A stretch of 64,000 nt of DNA from Stenogyne calaminthoides (lineage: Eukaryota > Streptophyta > Magnoliopsida > Lamiales > Lamiaceae): positions 48,426,889 through 48,490,888 of the forward strand of contig JBBCBC010000002.1 in NCBI GenBank assembly GCA_037126765.1, given 5' to 3'. The position numbers were made by a program, and so were the translations under genes. Under the pieces are notes generated by a model, which was not told the origin of the DNA, ran no database searches, and worked only from the letters and a program-made list of their open reading frames with translations. Positions 1 to 11,345 of the stretch are shown here, one piece after another. How positions within the stretch are numbered: the first letter of the stretch is position 1; the number at the start of each line of letters is the position of its first letter.

Positions 1-382
1 AGAGACACCATGTTTGCTTTTTCTAAGACCAGCTGATGCGCTGAAACCTGTGCAGGAAAAGGTTTGTTTGTGAGTTGGTTTTTTGATGTGTATAGAAAGA
101 TTGTGAAAGCTGTATGAAATGGTTTGATTTTTCTGGGCTTTTTGATTTGGAAGTTTGAAGATTCATGATTGTATACATGAAGATTTGAAAATATGAACGG
201 ATTTTTTCGGTTGAAGGTTTGAAGATTTGAAGATTTTTTGGTGTTCTTGATGAATAGTAAGTGTTCATCAAGATTTTCTTTGAATATTTGAAGATTTAAA
301 GATGAAAATGGAAAGTTCTTGAGGATACTCCAATGAGAAACATAGTTTGATTATTAAAGAGTACCCTCCTTCTAGCGTCAAT
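1..382 (-). mobile_element. Internal part of an LTR element running off the left edge
   Basis: On the minus strand this lies just downstream of the LTR at 383-1002. The first bases after the LTR read ATTGACGCTAGAAGGAGGG, the same position and nearly the same sequence as the putative primer-binding site of the 10.5-kb element at 16,888. The rest is AT-rich low-complexity sequence with repeated short GAAGATTTGA-like words. I see no coding sequence in it; the short open frame over 23-271 is low-complexity and matches no family. Confidence 0.6.
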
Positions 383-1002
383 TGTTGCGTACTAAAATAT
401 CGGGTTAAGAATAATGTAAATGTGGCTAATTGATTCTAGTAACACAAACAAGTAATAATCGAACGAGAAGAATGCGGGAAGAACTCTTTAGAGTTCTTCC
501 CTTAAATTTGGTATTGTATAGATGATAAGAGAATGAGAGCAAGATTGGGAGGATCCAAGTCCTCCACAATGAGGGGTGTGGTCCTCTATTTATAGAGGAC
601 CAACCCTAAAAGCTAAAATACTATGCTATTCATCTTGACCAATTTATCGTAGGGTTTTATTACAACCGTTGATCTAAACAGTAAAACTTTATCTATTATA
701 TATATATTTTACATCAAATGCTCTTGTCATGTCTCGTAAAGTATACGTCGGTTCCTGACTTTGCCGGATTATCTTCTCGTGCTGTGCTTGTCGGTTTTGC
801 TCGTGGAGCGACCTCGGGGGAGGTCGCCCGCTCAGATAGTCTTTACTCTTCTCTTTCTGACCTCGCCTATGGGTCGTCCTCAAGGGAGGTCACTCGTTAA
901 GGTGAGGTTGGTCCTCTGTCGGGTCGGATTGATCCGGGCCTAGGTGGGCCCTGCTGACGTGTCGGATACGGGCACATATCCAGTTTGATTTGTGCTACAA
1001 CA
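383..1002 (-). repeat. LTR (about 620 bp) of the left-edge element
   Basis: The segment starts TGTTG and ends CAACA, as plant LTRs do. On the minus strand it carries a TATA-like CTATAAATAG (plus 577-588), then a leader with GTTCTTCCCGCATTCTTCTC and a nearby GTTCGATTATTACTTGTTTG. The 10.5-kb element's LTR has very similar words in the same order, so the two are probably related families. The other LTR is outside the window, so no target duplication can be checked. A solo LTR with chance similarity beyond it is less likely because of the shared primer-binding-site sequence. Confidence 0.7.
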
Positions 1003-1021
1003 ACATCAATGTTTCTCAAGA

Positions 1022-1232
1022 ATACAAATTCTCATGTGAAACTTGTTCATATTATAAAATTTATATCATTACACTTATACATTGATATCATACACTCATA
1101 AATTAATACTAATAACATTTAACACTAAGATCTTAGTTTATATGTATAATGGTATCAGTTGTTAAGTGTATTAATGATATTAATTTGTATGTGTAATGAT
1201 ATAAATTCATATTATGAACAAATTTCACCAGA
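1022..1232. mobile_element. Palindromic MITE, family with copies at 33.8 and 46.0 kb
   Basis: The two ends are inverted copies: the left end reads GTGAAACTTGTTCATATTAT, and the complement of the right end reads GTGAAATTTGTTCATAATAT. Both are followed by ATTTATATCATTACAC-like sequence. About 210 bp, AT-rich, no coding capacity. Diverged copies are seen at about 33,797-34,003 and 45,955-46,300. Confidence 0.6.
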
Positions 1233-2310
1233 TTCTTACTCCACAAAAGATATTTTTCAAACTTTTATTTCAATTACTTTTTAAGTATATTAATTTAAAA
1301 GCTCAAATTTATAACTTTCATTTAACGATCTGTATATCTAAATATTAAAACTGAAAATTGAGATGTTAATGACCACAGTGTAGGAAGCAGACCTACTTAG
1401 CCACATTTGCTATAATAACAATGGAATCGATTGGGATTGAATTCCCATAAGTTATACTTTTGCAGTAAGGTAATTTGGAAAGTGGAGTGATGGGGCAGAA
1501 CTTCAACTTTCAAGTGTATACTTTTGGAAATTTTACAGAATTGGTGAGTTAATTTACAGCAATAAAAGAAGTTTTTTTGAAACAAAAAATAATAATGATA
1601 CTAATGTTTAAAAAAATGTGTGTGTCCAATTTTGTTGTACATATTATTTTTTGGATGGATTTCTCCTTCGTTTGTTCTTCTTACACTAATTAAAATTCAT
1701 TTTCTTTGTGGCAAATAATGCAAGTGAAATAACAAAGACCCAATTCAAATAAAGTTAAATGTAAAACTAACCCAAACTAATGTCTGCAAATGGAAATACA
1801 AATATCATATACATTTATTGTGGATTATTAGAATTTAGAAGTGTATTTATTCAATTTAAGAAAATAATTTGCAACCAAATAATATTTTAAGAGAATAGTT
1901 TGAAAGAGAATCATTTGAGGTACATTCCGGCCCCCCTATAAAACATGGTTTATTTGTTATAATTGCAAATGAAAGGATTCAAATGGAACAAAAGTAAAGT
2001 TTATGGACCTATTAGAATAAAGAAACACGAGGGAAAGCTAGGGGTGTCCACTATGCGAATTTTACAGTTTTTTCGACTAAATTTGAATTGTCTTGCTACA
2101 TGCGGTTCGGTTAATTATAAAATTATAAACCACGGTTTTTCATATAAACGTGATCATGCAGTTTTGAATGGGTTCGAGCGGTTATTTACAGTTTGACGAT
2201 TTTACATGAACATAAATATTAGTAGAAGAAAGTGATGTCAATTTAAACTAATGATAACAAATTTATATTCTATAACATGGTTAAAATTGAAAAATATATA
2301 TTTAGAAAGA

Positions 2311-2430
2311 GGCACACTTGCGTGAGATCGTCTCACGGTGAGACGAAGTGCAATTTGAGTATTGACGCTTTAACACTTTGGGAGTGATGGGTGTTGATTG
2401 TGCTAAATTGTACTCCGTCTCATACGAATT
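2311..2430. repeat. Short GAGACG-type repeat, copy 1
   Basis: It begins GTGAGATCGTCTCACGGTGA and continues to CTCCGTCTCATACGAATTT, with the internal word TTTAACACTTTGGGAGTGAT. The same arrangement recurs at 11,103, 31,790, 38,701 and (inverted) 55,572. The arms can fold on themselves, so a small MITE is the simplest reading. Confidence 0.55.
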
Positions 2431-2629
2431 TTTGTCATTTATAAATGATAAATGAAATAATATCTTTGAACATTATATAAGTACAAATATACGAAATTTA
2501 TGTGTAAAATTTAAGATTATATAAAAAGAACTATGAAGATAGTTTGTTTCTTATGGATTTAGTTAAGAAATGAGTCTATAAATATACAAATGACGGACCT
2601 ACATTGATTTGAATTTTTTATATATATAT

Positions 2630-3015
2630 ACTTATAATTAAACACAATAACTGCATTTGATGTTTATATATAAGTGAAGATAAATTGTGATTAACGCCTA
2701 ATATTTTGGAAGAATGAATATTATTTGTGTTATAGATTATACCCTATATCATGTATAAAACTATCTCATACTTAAGATTATCTCCTTTATTAAAGAACTA
2801 TGAAGATATTATTTTGTTTTCTATAAATAAAATGTTGATTTAGGTGAAAAAGATAACAAAATGAAAAAGAATATGTATAATTCACATTTTCAATATACAT
2901 ATAAAATATAAAGGTTTAATCCAAATAATTTCGAAAATATATAAAATTTTTATAGTTTAACTACTGTTTACGTTATAAATTGCCCCCCTCGGTAAAATTA
3001 AGATAAAGTCTCTAT
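2630..3015. repeat. Dispersed repeat, copy 1 (second copy 14,705-15,085)
   Basis: Collinear similarity to 14,705-15,085. Both contain CTTATAATTAA, ACTATCTCATACTTAA, CTATAAATAAAATGTTGATT, TTCAATATACATATAAA and TCCAAATAATTT, then end in a C-rich word before GTAAAATT. No coding content. Probably two old pieces of one transposon; class unknown. Confidence 0.5.
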
Positions 3016-3405
3016 AAATATAGGATGTCGAATAGTAAATTATAGTTTCAACTTGGCAGTGCGATTTGCAATGAAAAATCAATAGCGACCAATTTTATAA
3101 TGACGATTTTGCAGTGATGGGCGGGAAGCGATGATGTGAATCGGTGCGGGCGGTTCGGACGGTTTTTGTAATTTAATGGTCAGCCCGGTGGAAAACGAGT
3201 TTTAGTCATTGTGGGGTAATTACGTATTTTTAAAGGAAAAAACTCGAATGGCGGGCCCACCCACCATCGGATGAACCCTCCCCCACGGAAGCTTAAGCCC
3301 TTGATAATTTATGAAAAATGGTCACACAAATTGATTTCTCTTCTCTCACACAAACACACACTCGAACGGATAATAGCAGGGCGGAGCTCAAAAGCCGAGG
3401 CGAAG

Positions 3406-4869
3406 ATGCCAACACTAACAAAGCTTTACACCATGGAAGAAGCATCTCAACACAATACCAACGAGGATTGTTGGGTTGTCATTGACGGCAAGGTATACCA
3501 CCGTTTCTCTGCTTCAATTTTGAAGTTTAAGTTCTTTTCCCCCAATTTAATTAAGAGGATAGTAAATCTTGTGCTCGTTTTTTGTTTATTCAATATGTGA
3601 TTGAACTGTTAAGTATTTTAGAAATTGGATTTGGTTGCTTATGCTCTTTTTCGTTAGGGTTTTGTTAATTTGGGAGATTTTTGTTGGGTAATTGAGTATA
3701 GAATCGGAATAGTCTACTGAATCTGTATGTATCTGTCTACTTGTGCTCTTGTGCTTCCTCCCTGTAAAAACTTTGGGGCTTTCTTCCTGCGCTATTCTCC
3801 TCAAACCTGAGTTTACAAACAACCTCTCTGATTTGATTCCCTATTGTGTTACAACAATGTTGAAGCTTTACTATGTCCAGAATCTTAATGTGTGTATTGG
3901 TTCAATCATTATTGTGTTTCTGGTTGTGTAAAAAACTTGAGCTGCAAATTAACAGCTAATTGCAAAATTTTCTAGTTAAGATCAAGCTGATACAGTTCAT
4001 TAGGATTCAGTTTGATACTGACTGAGGCATAATTGAGTGCTATAGTTAATTTCTGTAGAAATGACTCTAATTCGCTTTCTGGAGTTTGCTAGGAAATCCA
4101 ACTTATCAATTAGCTAAGCTGAAAAATTAGTAATTGCATGATTCATGGTTTTGGCTTTTAACTTTTTCTCCAGCAATCTTGGAGTTTATGGGCAATTTTG
4201 TAGACTGATTTGAAGAAAAAATTATCCAGAATCCCCACCACTAAAAGAGATGAATGTATACTGCAGATAATTGGATTGTGTTCATCTTCATGTACTGTTA
4301 GGCCCTAAATGTTGTTTAATCCTCCCAATTGTTCTGCTTTATTTAATACTACTAGATATTGATCTTTGGCTTCTGGCCAATTGTTCTGCTTTATTTAATA
4401 CTACTAGATATTGATCTTTGGCTTCTGGATTACCAGGTGTACGATGTGTCATCATATCTGGATGAACATCCAGGAGGAGATGATGTTTTAGTTAGGGCTG
4501 CTGGTAAGAGTTTGCTATACATTACGTTACTTTTATAACAGAACAAGTGCCTCAAAAGTGTTCCAAGTCCTATAATTAACTGGTTTTACCTCTTCTTTTT
4601 GTAAAGGAAAAGACGCCACAGAGGAATTCGAAGATGCGGGCCATAGCAAAACAGCAAGGGAACAAATGGAGCAATTCTGCATTGGGGAACTCGAGGAACT
4701 GCCCCCTCCTATTCCGGAGATGGAGATTGTATCCAAGAAACAAGATCTCGGGGATATTAATCAGAAAATCTTGAACTTCAGTAAGCAATATTGGGTTGCT
4801 CCCGTTGCTGCTGTTGGCTTATCAATGACCGTTGGATTATTATACCTGAGGAAGAAGCAGAATATCTGA
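3406..4869 (+). CDS. CYB5: Cytochrome b5, ER tail-anchored (138 aa)
   Basis: Electron-transfer haemoprotein of the ER membrane that passes electrons to desaturases, hydroxylases and some P450s. Three exons: 3406-3492, 4437-4503, 4607-4869, all with GT-AG introns. The Cyt-b5 domain spans about residues 6-80. HPGG at residues 40-43 supplies haem ligand His40, and AGHS at 62-65 supplies His64. A single hydrophobic segment (about 114-132), followed by RKKQNI, is the usual C-terminal tail anchor with a short basic tail. Length is typical of plant microsomal cytochrome b5. The start at 3406 is the first ATG that gives the family N-terminus; the longer open frame upstream would add 45 residues unlike the family. 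Intron 1 contains a 52-bp tandem duplication close to its 3' end. The next gene on the same strand starts about 0.8 kb downstream. Confidence 0.95.
4325..4428 (+). repeat. 52-bp perfect tandem duplication in cytochrome b5 intron 1
   Basis: The unit runs from CCAATTGTTCTG to GGCTTCTGG at 4325-4376 and is repeated exactly at 4377-4428. It stops 8 bases before the acceptor AG at 4435-4436. It therefore doubles the branch-point and pyrimidine-rich region but not the splice site itself. Confidence 0.95.
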
Positions 4870-5666
4870 TTTCAGCTTAGACCGAATTCTATGCTTACAG
4901 CAAAAGAAATTTTTTTGGGAGTTTTCCCCATGTTATTGAAGATTGAAAACTGGTGATGAACATCAATTTTTTTCTTATTAACATTTGTGTTCTAAATGAG
5001 TTTTAGCTTAAGCATATGTTGTAGTGATATGTTTCAGCGGTTGCTTCCAGGGAGTAGCAGATCTTTGTGGCTTTGAGTATACCTTTGTCTAATTTGATCT
5101 CGCATTTTTTGGGAAATAATTGATGCATATTCAGAATTCAGCGTTTGTTGAATTTTATAATTTATGTTTGGGTTCATTCATATTATCGCCAGAATAATTT
5201 TATCAAGTGGAGAATAATATTTTTGTAATGCTGCTATGTTACCGCACAAATTACCCACGGTAGCAAGAACTTAAGAAACAAAACAAAGAATGAACCTTGA
5301 ATTGGCAAAATTATCGTTTTAGGAAACCCAAATTGAAAAACCAAAAGTAATAATGAATGTTTGTGGACCTTTGAAAATCAACATCATAACAAAATACTAT
5401 AATTATTACTGAAAAAACATTACATGAGTGTAAAAATTGGATTTGGAAATTGAAATTACAAATTAATTAGATTAAATTTTAACCCATAAATCGAAATTAG
5501 AAATTAATAATTTATTGTTTTTCCCTTGATAATTAAAAAAGGAATTTATTACGATTTAGAAAAAAGGTTTGTTGATTATTCCAAAATTAGAGGGGTATAT
5601 TCGAGATTTTAACCTAAAAGCTTAAGAACCCCCAAGTCTGGCACCGGCAATGGGAGATTAGAGAGA
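4870..5666. other. Intergenic region, UTRs and promoter only
   Basis: This holds the 3' UTR of cytochrome b5 and, from roughly 5,300 on, AT-rich DNA leading to the RRM gene. I see no repeat, RNA gene or further coding sequence. Confidence 0.6.
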
Positions 5667-7143
5667 ATGAACGAGGGAGTGCAGAAGAACACGCTGTACG
5701 TCGGCGGTTTGGCGGAGGAAGTGAACGAGGCCATACTCCACGCCGCCTTCATCCCTTTCGGAGACATTAAGGATGTGAAAACCCCACTGGACCAGGCTAC
5801 GCAGAAGCACCGCTCCTTCGGCTTCGTTACTTTCCTTGAGAGAGAAGACGCCGCCACCGCCATGGATAATATGGACGGCGCCGAGCTTTACGGCCGTGTG
5901 CTCACCGTCAATTACGCATTGCCCGAGAAAATCAAGGGTGGTGAAGTCGGCTGGGCTGCCAAACCTAGTAAGCTTATACTTCAATTCGCCCAATTTTTTA
6001 GGTTAATATTATTGAACTGAACTAAGTGGAAACCATCGATTGGGCTCTGGAATTTTGTTTTTCCCTATTTTGTTCGGTGTTTCAATTTGAGTCTGTCAAA
6101 TATTATGGGAATTTAAGTGTTGATGTGATAGCTTTTGGGTTAAAGACTATTAACTTTTGTAGTTGATATTTGGAGGGGCGGTAGTCTCATTGTACTCGGA
6201 TATAGATTTGTTTTATGGTGAAATTCAATTATCTATACACATACAATCACACATGCCAGGCTTATATGTGCAAATTCACCATTGATACTGCATTCATGAA
6301 AGCACCAGCTACATATCGTAGAAAACACGATCTTATCTTGATTGATTTGGGGTAGCTTGAGTTCTTTTAGTTGTTAGGTTTTCACCTGGACATATCAACT
6401 AGAGTCTCCAAGACTGTGCATTGTTTAGGTGTCATTTGTTAGCTGAAAGTTTAGAAAACGGTCCATGTTTTGTGATTCTGGAACACAATGTTATCGTAAT
6501 TTGTAATTACCTAGTAACAAGTACAGGAGTAATGGAATAACAGGGTTCAGTCTGTATATGTTGATGTCTTAGAAGATTAATGAAATTCAAGCGCTGTAAA
6601 GCAGACAATGGTGGAACCACCACCTTGAGTTTAAAGAGATCAAGGAGCTAAAATGGCTCTTGATACTTTAAAAAAGACAGTCACTACATTAGGCCCTTGA
6701 GGCTTGATGTCTGTTCAATCTTTGCTCGGTGATTCAGTGAATGGGTTTTAACATTGGTATTTCTGCTTCACATCTCTGGGAATTGCTGCAATGCAGTATC
6801 CAGATGTTATCATTGTGGACAGCAATCCTCAGCAAACCAATGCCTGATTTGTTATTGTCATTTGTCACCAATTCTTGAAATTCAATTGTGTGATATGGGA
6901 TGCTAATGTTAATGCTGGTTAAATTTTAATTCAGTTTGGGAGGATGCGGACACCTGGTTCGAAAGACAGCAGCAGGAACAGGAAATGCAGAGGCTTCAAG
7001 CTGAGCAAAAGGCAGCAATGGAGACTGCTGAAGAATTACACAAGAAGAAAGTCGCTGAGGATCGAGATGGTGAAAAGGAAGAAGATGCTGATCCGATGGC
7101 TGTGGCTGAAGCCGAGGTTTTGAAGCAAAGTGCTACCTCCTAG
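5667..7143 (+). CDS. RRM protein resembling the RNA-binding half of PPIE/Cyp33 (169 aa)
   Basis: Two exons, 5667-5967 and 6935-7143, joined by a 967-bp GT-AG intron. One RRM covers about residues 8-86, with RNP2 LYVGGL at 10-15 and RNP1 RSFGFVTF at 49-56. The stretch HAAFIPFGDIKDV is the hallmark of the RRM of PPIE (cyclophilin 33), a spliceosome-linked RNA-binding isomerase. After the RRM there is a linker with WEDADTWF, then a Glu/Lys/Gln-rich, probably coiled-coil tail to the stop. No cyclophilin domain follows in either exon or in the 500 bases downstream, so this is an RRM-only protein. A nuclear RNA-processing role is inferred from the family. The start at 5667 is the first ATG in frame and has a good context. 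Confidence 0.9.
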
Positions 7144-7676
7144 CTTTGAAACTTGGAGATTTACTTATACGTACAACTACTGAGGTGTATGGTTATATTG
7201 AGGAAGTGCTAGCAAAGCATTGTATTAGAAAGCAGATAGTAGCCCCTTATTTTTGAGATATTGAATCAAAGTTGCTTCACATTTTATAATCATTTGTTCA
7301 AAAGTGATTGCCAAACAATTATTAAGATGTGTTTGCTTCACAGCATGAATGATCCAAACTTAGTGGCCAGAGACTTTCAAGACATTTTCTTTTTTATGTT
7401 TTATTATTCTTCATGTGCTTTTATGATCTTAAGTTATCTTTTTGTTGGTTATATGAAGTAGGAGTGAGCCAAATCTAATTTTCCGAACCATATGAATGTG
7501 TGTTTTAAGATAATAGACATAGTTCAAAAGAAAGGCTCACTGTCAGATTTCCTTCAACTTTTTTTTTTTTAGAGTAAAAAAGAAAGCAAAAGGCCCTCCT
7601 AATGGGAAAGGTGATCATACAACAAAGTTTACAAGTTCAAACACTACATACAACCAACCATAGTCTAGACCTCAGC
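7144..7676. other. Convergent intergenic region
   Basis: 3' ends of the RRM gene (+) and of the 6-phosphogluconolactonase gene (-). A T-rich run lies at 7560-7570. Nothing else is recognised. Confidence 0.6.
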
Positions 7677-9396
7677 CTAGTCGCAAAATTTCAAACCCTC
7701 GATTTTTGAGGCAGCCGCTACATCCAGAAACCACGCCAAGTCACCGTCGGTAGGCCTGACCATCTGAGCTGGTAATTTCGGGCACTCGGGACCCACCTCA
7801 TCGATTGCCAAGTGCACAGCCTCTGCTTTGTTGGCACCAGTAACAACTATAGTAACATTCGAAGCAGAGTTAATCACGGGTAGGGTAAAAGTGATTCTCT
7901 CAGGTGGGGGCTTGGGAGAATCTGTGATAAAAGTCACCCATTGATCTTTCTCCTTCAGCACCGAGTGATTTGGAAATAGGGATGCAACGTGCCCGTCTGG
8001 TCCCATTCCAAGGAGGATAAGGTCAAATTTTGGACAGTCGTTGGTTTCAGAAACACTGATCACACGAGTCTTGACAAGTTGTCTGATCACAAACTCATAC
8101 TCTTCTGCAGCTTGCTCTGCAGTCACCGAGTCATTGATGGAATGGACGTGGCTATGAACAATAGGCACCTGAAACAGTAACCAAGAGAATCGTTATAGTA
8201 TAGCAAGATTGGCATGAAATATTAGTTTCATTTTTCCTAAATTCATCCTAAATTAACACCATATGACTATATCAGAAAATCTATTTAACCTTTACTTATG
8301 GACAAGAGTACTTTTTGGAGTGAGAAGATTAGTTCTCTTAATGGACACTTAAACTACAGTAATCTAAAAATTCAAAGGTTAGATCATATATAGAATTCCA
8401 CTTGAATGTTTTGAAAAAACTCAACATAAGTATATCGTTTCCAAAACTGGGTTTTGAGGATCTAAGGGAGCGATTGATTCATGATTCTTCAACGAGAATG
8501 GTAATGGAATGAATATAGGGTAAACGCGGTGGCTAATGAGAATAAAAGATGAAAAATTTACCTTCCTCATATTTTGTACGAGATAATGAAACTCAAAATA
8601 AGTTAATCATTATCTCATTTTGATTAACTACCTTTCTCCCCCATAATCATTTCTCCTCAATCATTCCAATATTCCTCAACCAACAATCATTTTTTGACTC
8701 AACTTATTCCAAATTAGTGCAATACACTAACAATGTAATCATCATTCTCATTGTAATACACTATTTGATGATTCCCATTACCATCCCGTTGAAAATTTTG
8801 AACCAAACGCCCCCTAAGAAATTTCAAGAACAGCAACAAAAATATGCAGCATCTCGACTGTATGTGCATATAATCACCAAAACAGGACATAATCTCTACA
8901 AACGAACAAAAGGTGACGTTTATAGCCAACAAAACTCTATAAACCATTGACGAACAAACAGATGTAGATAATAACAGTAATGAGTACAAAATCTAGAAAG
9001 CTACCTTGGGCAAAAACTTGTCCTTGACGAGCTTGTAATTGCTATCAGAGTGGGTTTTGGCAACCACACGCTCATCGGCCCAAAATATATACCACTTGGC
9101 CCAATCAACTGTCTTGTTATAAGGCGCTTCACACAGCTTTCTGCTTACCAATTACCACCAGCTCATTTAATACTACAATGAGTACAACAATGTAACAAAA
9201 TATACGAAACAAATGCCCGAACATACCCGATTAAGGTGATAAGCGAACCACCCGATAAAGCAATTGCAAAAACCCCTCGTTCTTTTATAGAAGCCTCGGA
9301 TAATTCTGCTATGTACTCAGCCAAATTGCTGCTCAGTTCATCTGCATTTTCATAAACCTTCACTTCTCTTCCATCTATTTTGCCGCTAAGAGCCAT
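7677..9396 (-). CDS. PGL: 6-phosphogluconolactonase, cytosolic type (265 aa)
   Basis: Hydrolyses 6-phosphogluconolactone to 6-phosphogluconate, the second step of the oxidative pentose phosphate pathway. Three exons on the minus strand: 9227-9396, 9005-9140 and 7677-8168, with phases that join cleanly. Motifs of the glucosamine-6-phosphate isomerase/PGL fold are all present: ALSGGS near residues 46-51, WADERVV in exon 2, and GMGPDGHVASLFP starting at residue 156. There is no plastid transit peptide, and the C-terminus KFCD is not a peroxisomal SKL signal, so the product resembles the cytosolic plant isoforms. The ATG at 9396 is chosen; the three codons before it contain no ATG. A TATA box lies at 10,163-10,170, about 770 bases upstream. 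That suggests a long leader, probably with a 5' UTR intron. Intron 2 (8169-9004) carries a MITE. Confidence 0.95.
8466..8815. mobile_element. MITE with long imperfect terminal inverted repeats in PGL intron 2
   Basis: The left end reads CTAAGGGAGCGATTGATTCA. The complement of the right end reads CTTAGGGGGCGTTTGGTTCA. The similarity runs on for about 48 bases, including TTCAACG and ATGGTAATGG. About 350 bp, no coding capacity. The GGGGGCGTTTGGTTCA-type end is common in plant MITEs of the hAT kind; that class is inferred. Confidence 0.65.
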
Positions 9397-10046
9397 GCTT
9401 CTCACAAGAATCGAACAAAAAAACGCACGATTATTCCCTAATTATGAAGAGAGGTGTAAATTTTACTCCAAAAAACAGAACACCATTCACAAATTAATGT
9501 TTTCACAATCAGAATTCATCACAACAAATAGAACTGAAATCTAATCTCAGGCGAATGAATCAAAAGGACAAATTAATAACAATCTTCATTAACATTAATA
9601 CAATTACTTCAATTTCACAACATTGTAATCACACAGAGTCAAAACCGGCAAAGCGAAAAATTTCAGCCAAATTGCGATCGAAATTCAGTAGCCCACATAA
9701 TAAACTAAACACATTCAAAGTTTCTGTAGCATTTGAAGAATTAAAGTTACTATACTGCATGTAATTCACGGAGCCCACATAATAAAACAGAAAGAAAAGA
9801 TGAAAACGAAAATCAAGGACATCATGAGGATCAATTGAAGCAGCAGAAGGATCAAGCCCCAAATTACACAAATCAACACATGCACATCAAAATAAGCAAG
9901 ATTAACAGCATTTACAGTCAAAACCCATGTCTATTGGCACATTCTTGCATGAAAAATCTCAGATTGTGAAACCCCACATAAAGAAAACAGGAAAATTGCA
10001 TTCTTGAAACCTCATAAAACAAAATTATAAAATATAAATTAGTTAA

Positions 10047-10050
<4 letters not shown>

Positions 10051-10077
<27 letters not shown>
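10051..10077. repeat. (AG)n microsatellite in the PGL 5' leader region
   Basis: Twenty-seven bases of uninterrupted AG repeat between the PGL TATA box and its ATG. On the transcribed strand this is a CT run, a common element of plant 5' UTRs. Confidence 0.9.
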
Positions 10078-10162
10078 CTCACAGTGTAAAGAGAAAAAAG
10101 GCTGAGTGTCAGAGAAGGAAGAAATAGAATAGAGAAGGATGGATGAGTATCAACTCCTTGTT

Positions 10163-10170
10163 TTTATATA
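10163..10170 (-). promoter_or_regulatory. Probable TATA box of PGL
   Basis: The minus strand reads TATATAAA within TTGTATATAAAAACAAGG. Transcription would start near 10,130-10,140, and the CT run would then lie in the leader. The distance to the ATG fits a leader with an intron. No transcript evidence is available here. Confidence 0.55.
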
Positions 10171-11102
10171 CAAGACGCACCATCCGTGGTTATTGTTTTC
10201 GTGCAATTTCTACACGATATGTAATGTAAAAACTTCTTCCAAATTTACTGCCAACAATATTAATATATATACACGCGCATAATATATTTATGTGGATGTG
10301 GAATATAAGGAATTAAGCATGGTTTTGAGATATATAATTATTTATGCTATATATAATGATATTAATGAATTAATATGTGACTTGTTGTGAATGAACAAAC
10401 ATTAAATTTGAACATATGTTTCTATTTGCTCTTATAGGTCAAACTGATGATATTTCACTTCATCATCCGAATCACTATAAAGTTATTTAAGAGTTGAGAT
10501 TAGCTAAAAGGAATAGAATTTGTAAACGATGAGGGGACAAAGATGAAATACTTAAGAATTATGATATGAGGGTTCAAAAAAAAAATTATGATTGAGTTAT
10601 CTGAGTATTGTTTTGATTATTTTATACTTTATAAAAAATTCTTCCGTTACAATATTTTTTTAAGATAATCAATTACAATAAATCATTTTCATTAGCAAGA
10701 TACGACAACATCGTTTAAATCACCATTTGTGGAACAAGAAACCACCATAAAGAGGGACCCACCAAACCGTAGAAACTCAAAATCACAACTGCACAAGACC
10801 TGTAACACCACCCACCACAAGAGAGACCACCACAAGAAGGAATAAATTTTTTCTTTCCGTGTCTCAAAGTAGTGCGGAGCTGCATTGAGGCCAAGGGGCT
10901 CACTGGGCCCCCCTAACCCCTTTGGAATTTTCATATGTATAATATAGTATAACTTTTTATTAATTTGATATGTGGTTGAGTGATGATAGATGGTGTTTTT
11001 TCTAAGACATTTAGTGTTCAATTTTTTGAAAATACATTTTTTTTAATATTTTGATTATATATAAAAAAAACTAAAAGTGCATTTAGTCATGTTCTATTAT
11101 AA

Positions 11103-11215
11103 ACGAGACACAGTAAGACGTAATATACTTTGGACTGGGCAAATCGTTTAACACTTTTGAAAGAATAAGTGTTGATTTGTGTTAGTTTGCACTCCGTCTC
11201 ATACGATTTCTTTCA
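11103..11215. repeat. GAGACG-type repeat, copy 2 (diverged)
   Basis: Runs from GAGACACAGTAAGACG to CACTCCGTCTCATACGAT, with the internal TTTAACACTTTTGAAAG matching the other copies. Immediately after it comes a word ending in CTGGCTCCGCCATTG, a motif common in plant transposon remnants. Confidence 0.5.
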
Positions 11216-11345
11216 TTATAAATTGGGCCCCCCTCAGCGAAATTTCTGGCTCCGCCATTGACTTGAGCTATCCACATTTGAACAAACGCAGAAAGTTAAA
11301 GTTTCAATTAGTGTTTCTTTTGTTCTTTCTTCGTCTTATATGTTA

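Larger units (their letters stand above)
1003..3405. other. Intergenic region without a gene
   Basis: AT-rich. It holds a palindromic MITE copy (1022-1232), a short GAGACG-type repeat (2311-2430), a dispersed repeat (2630-3015), and the promoter and leader of the cytochrome b5 gene in the last few hundred bases. The short frame at 1963-2196 matches nothing known. Confidence 0.7.

Noticed and set aside
3271..3405. Earlier ATG for cytochrome b5
   Set aside because: Adds 45 residues not seen in the family; the ATG at 3406 gives the normal N-terminus.
9397..9405. Upstream start for PGL three codons earlier
   Set aside because: The codon is GTG, not ATG; the ATG at 9396 gives the family N-terminus.
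10692..11021. 109-codon minus-strand open frame
   Set aside because: Lies over transposon-like GGGCCCCCC sequence; translation shows tryptophan/cysteine-rich noise, no domain.
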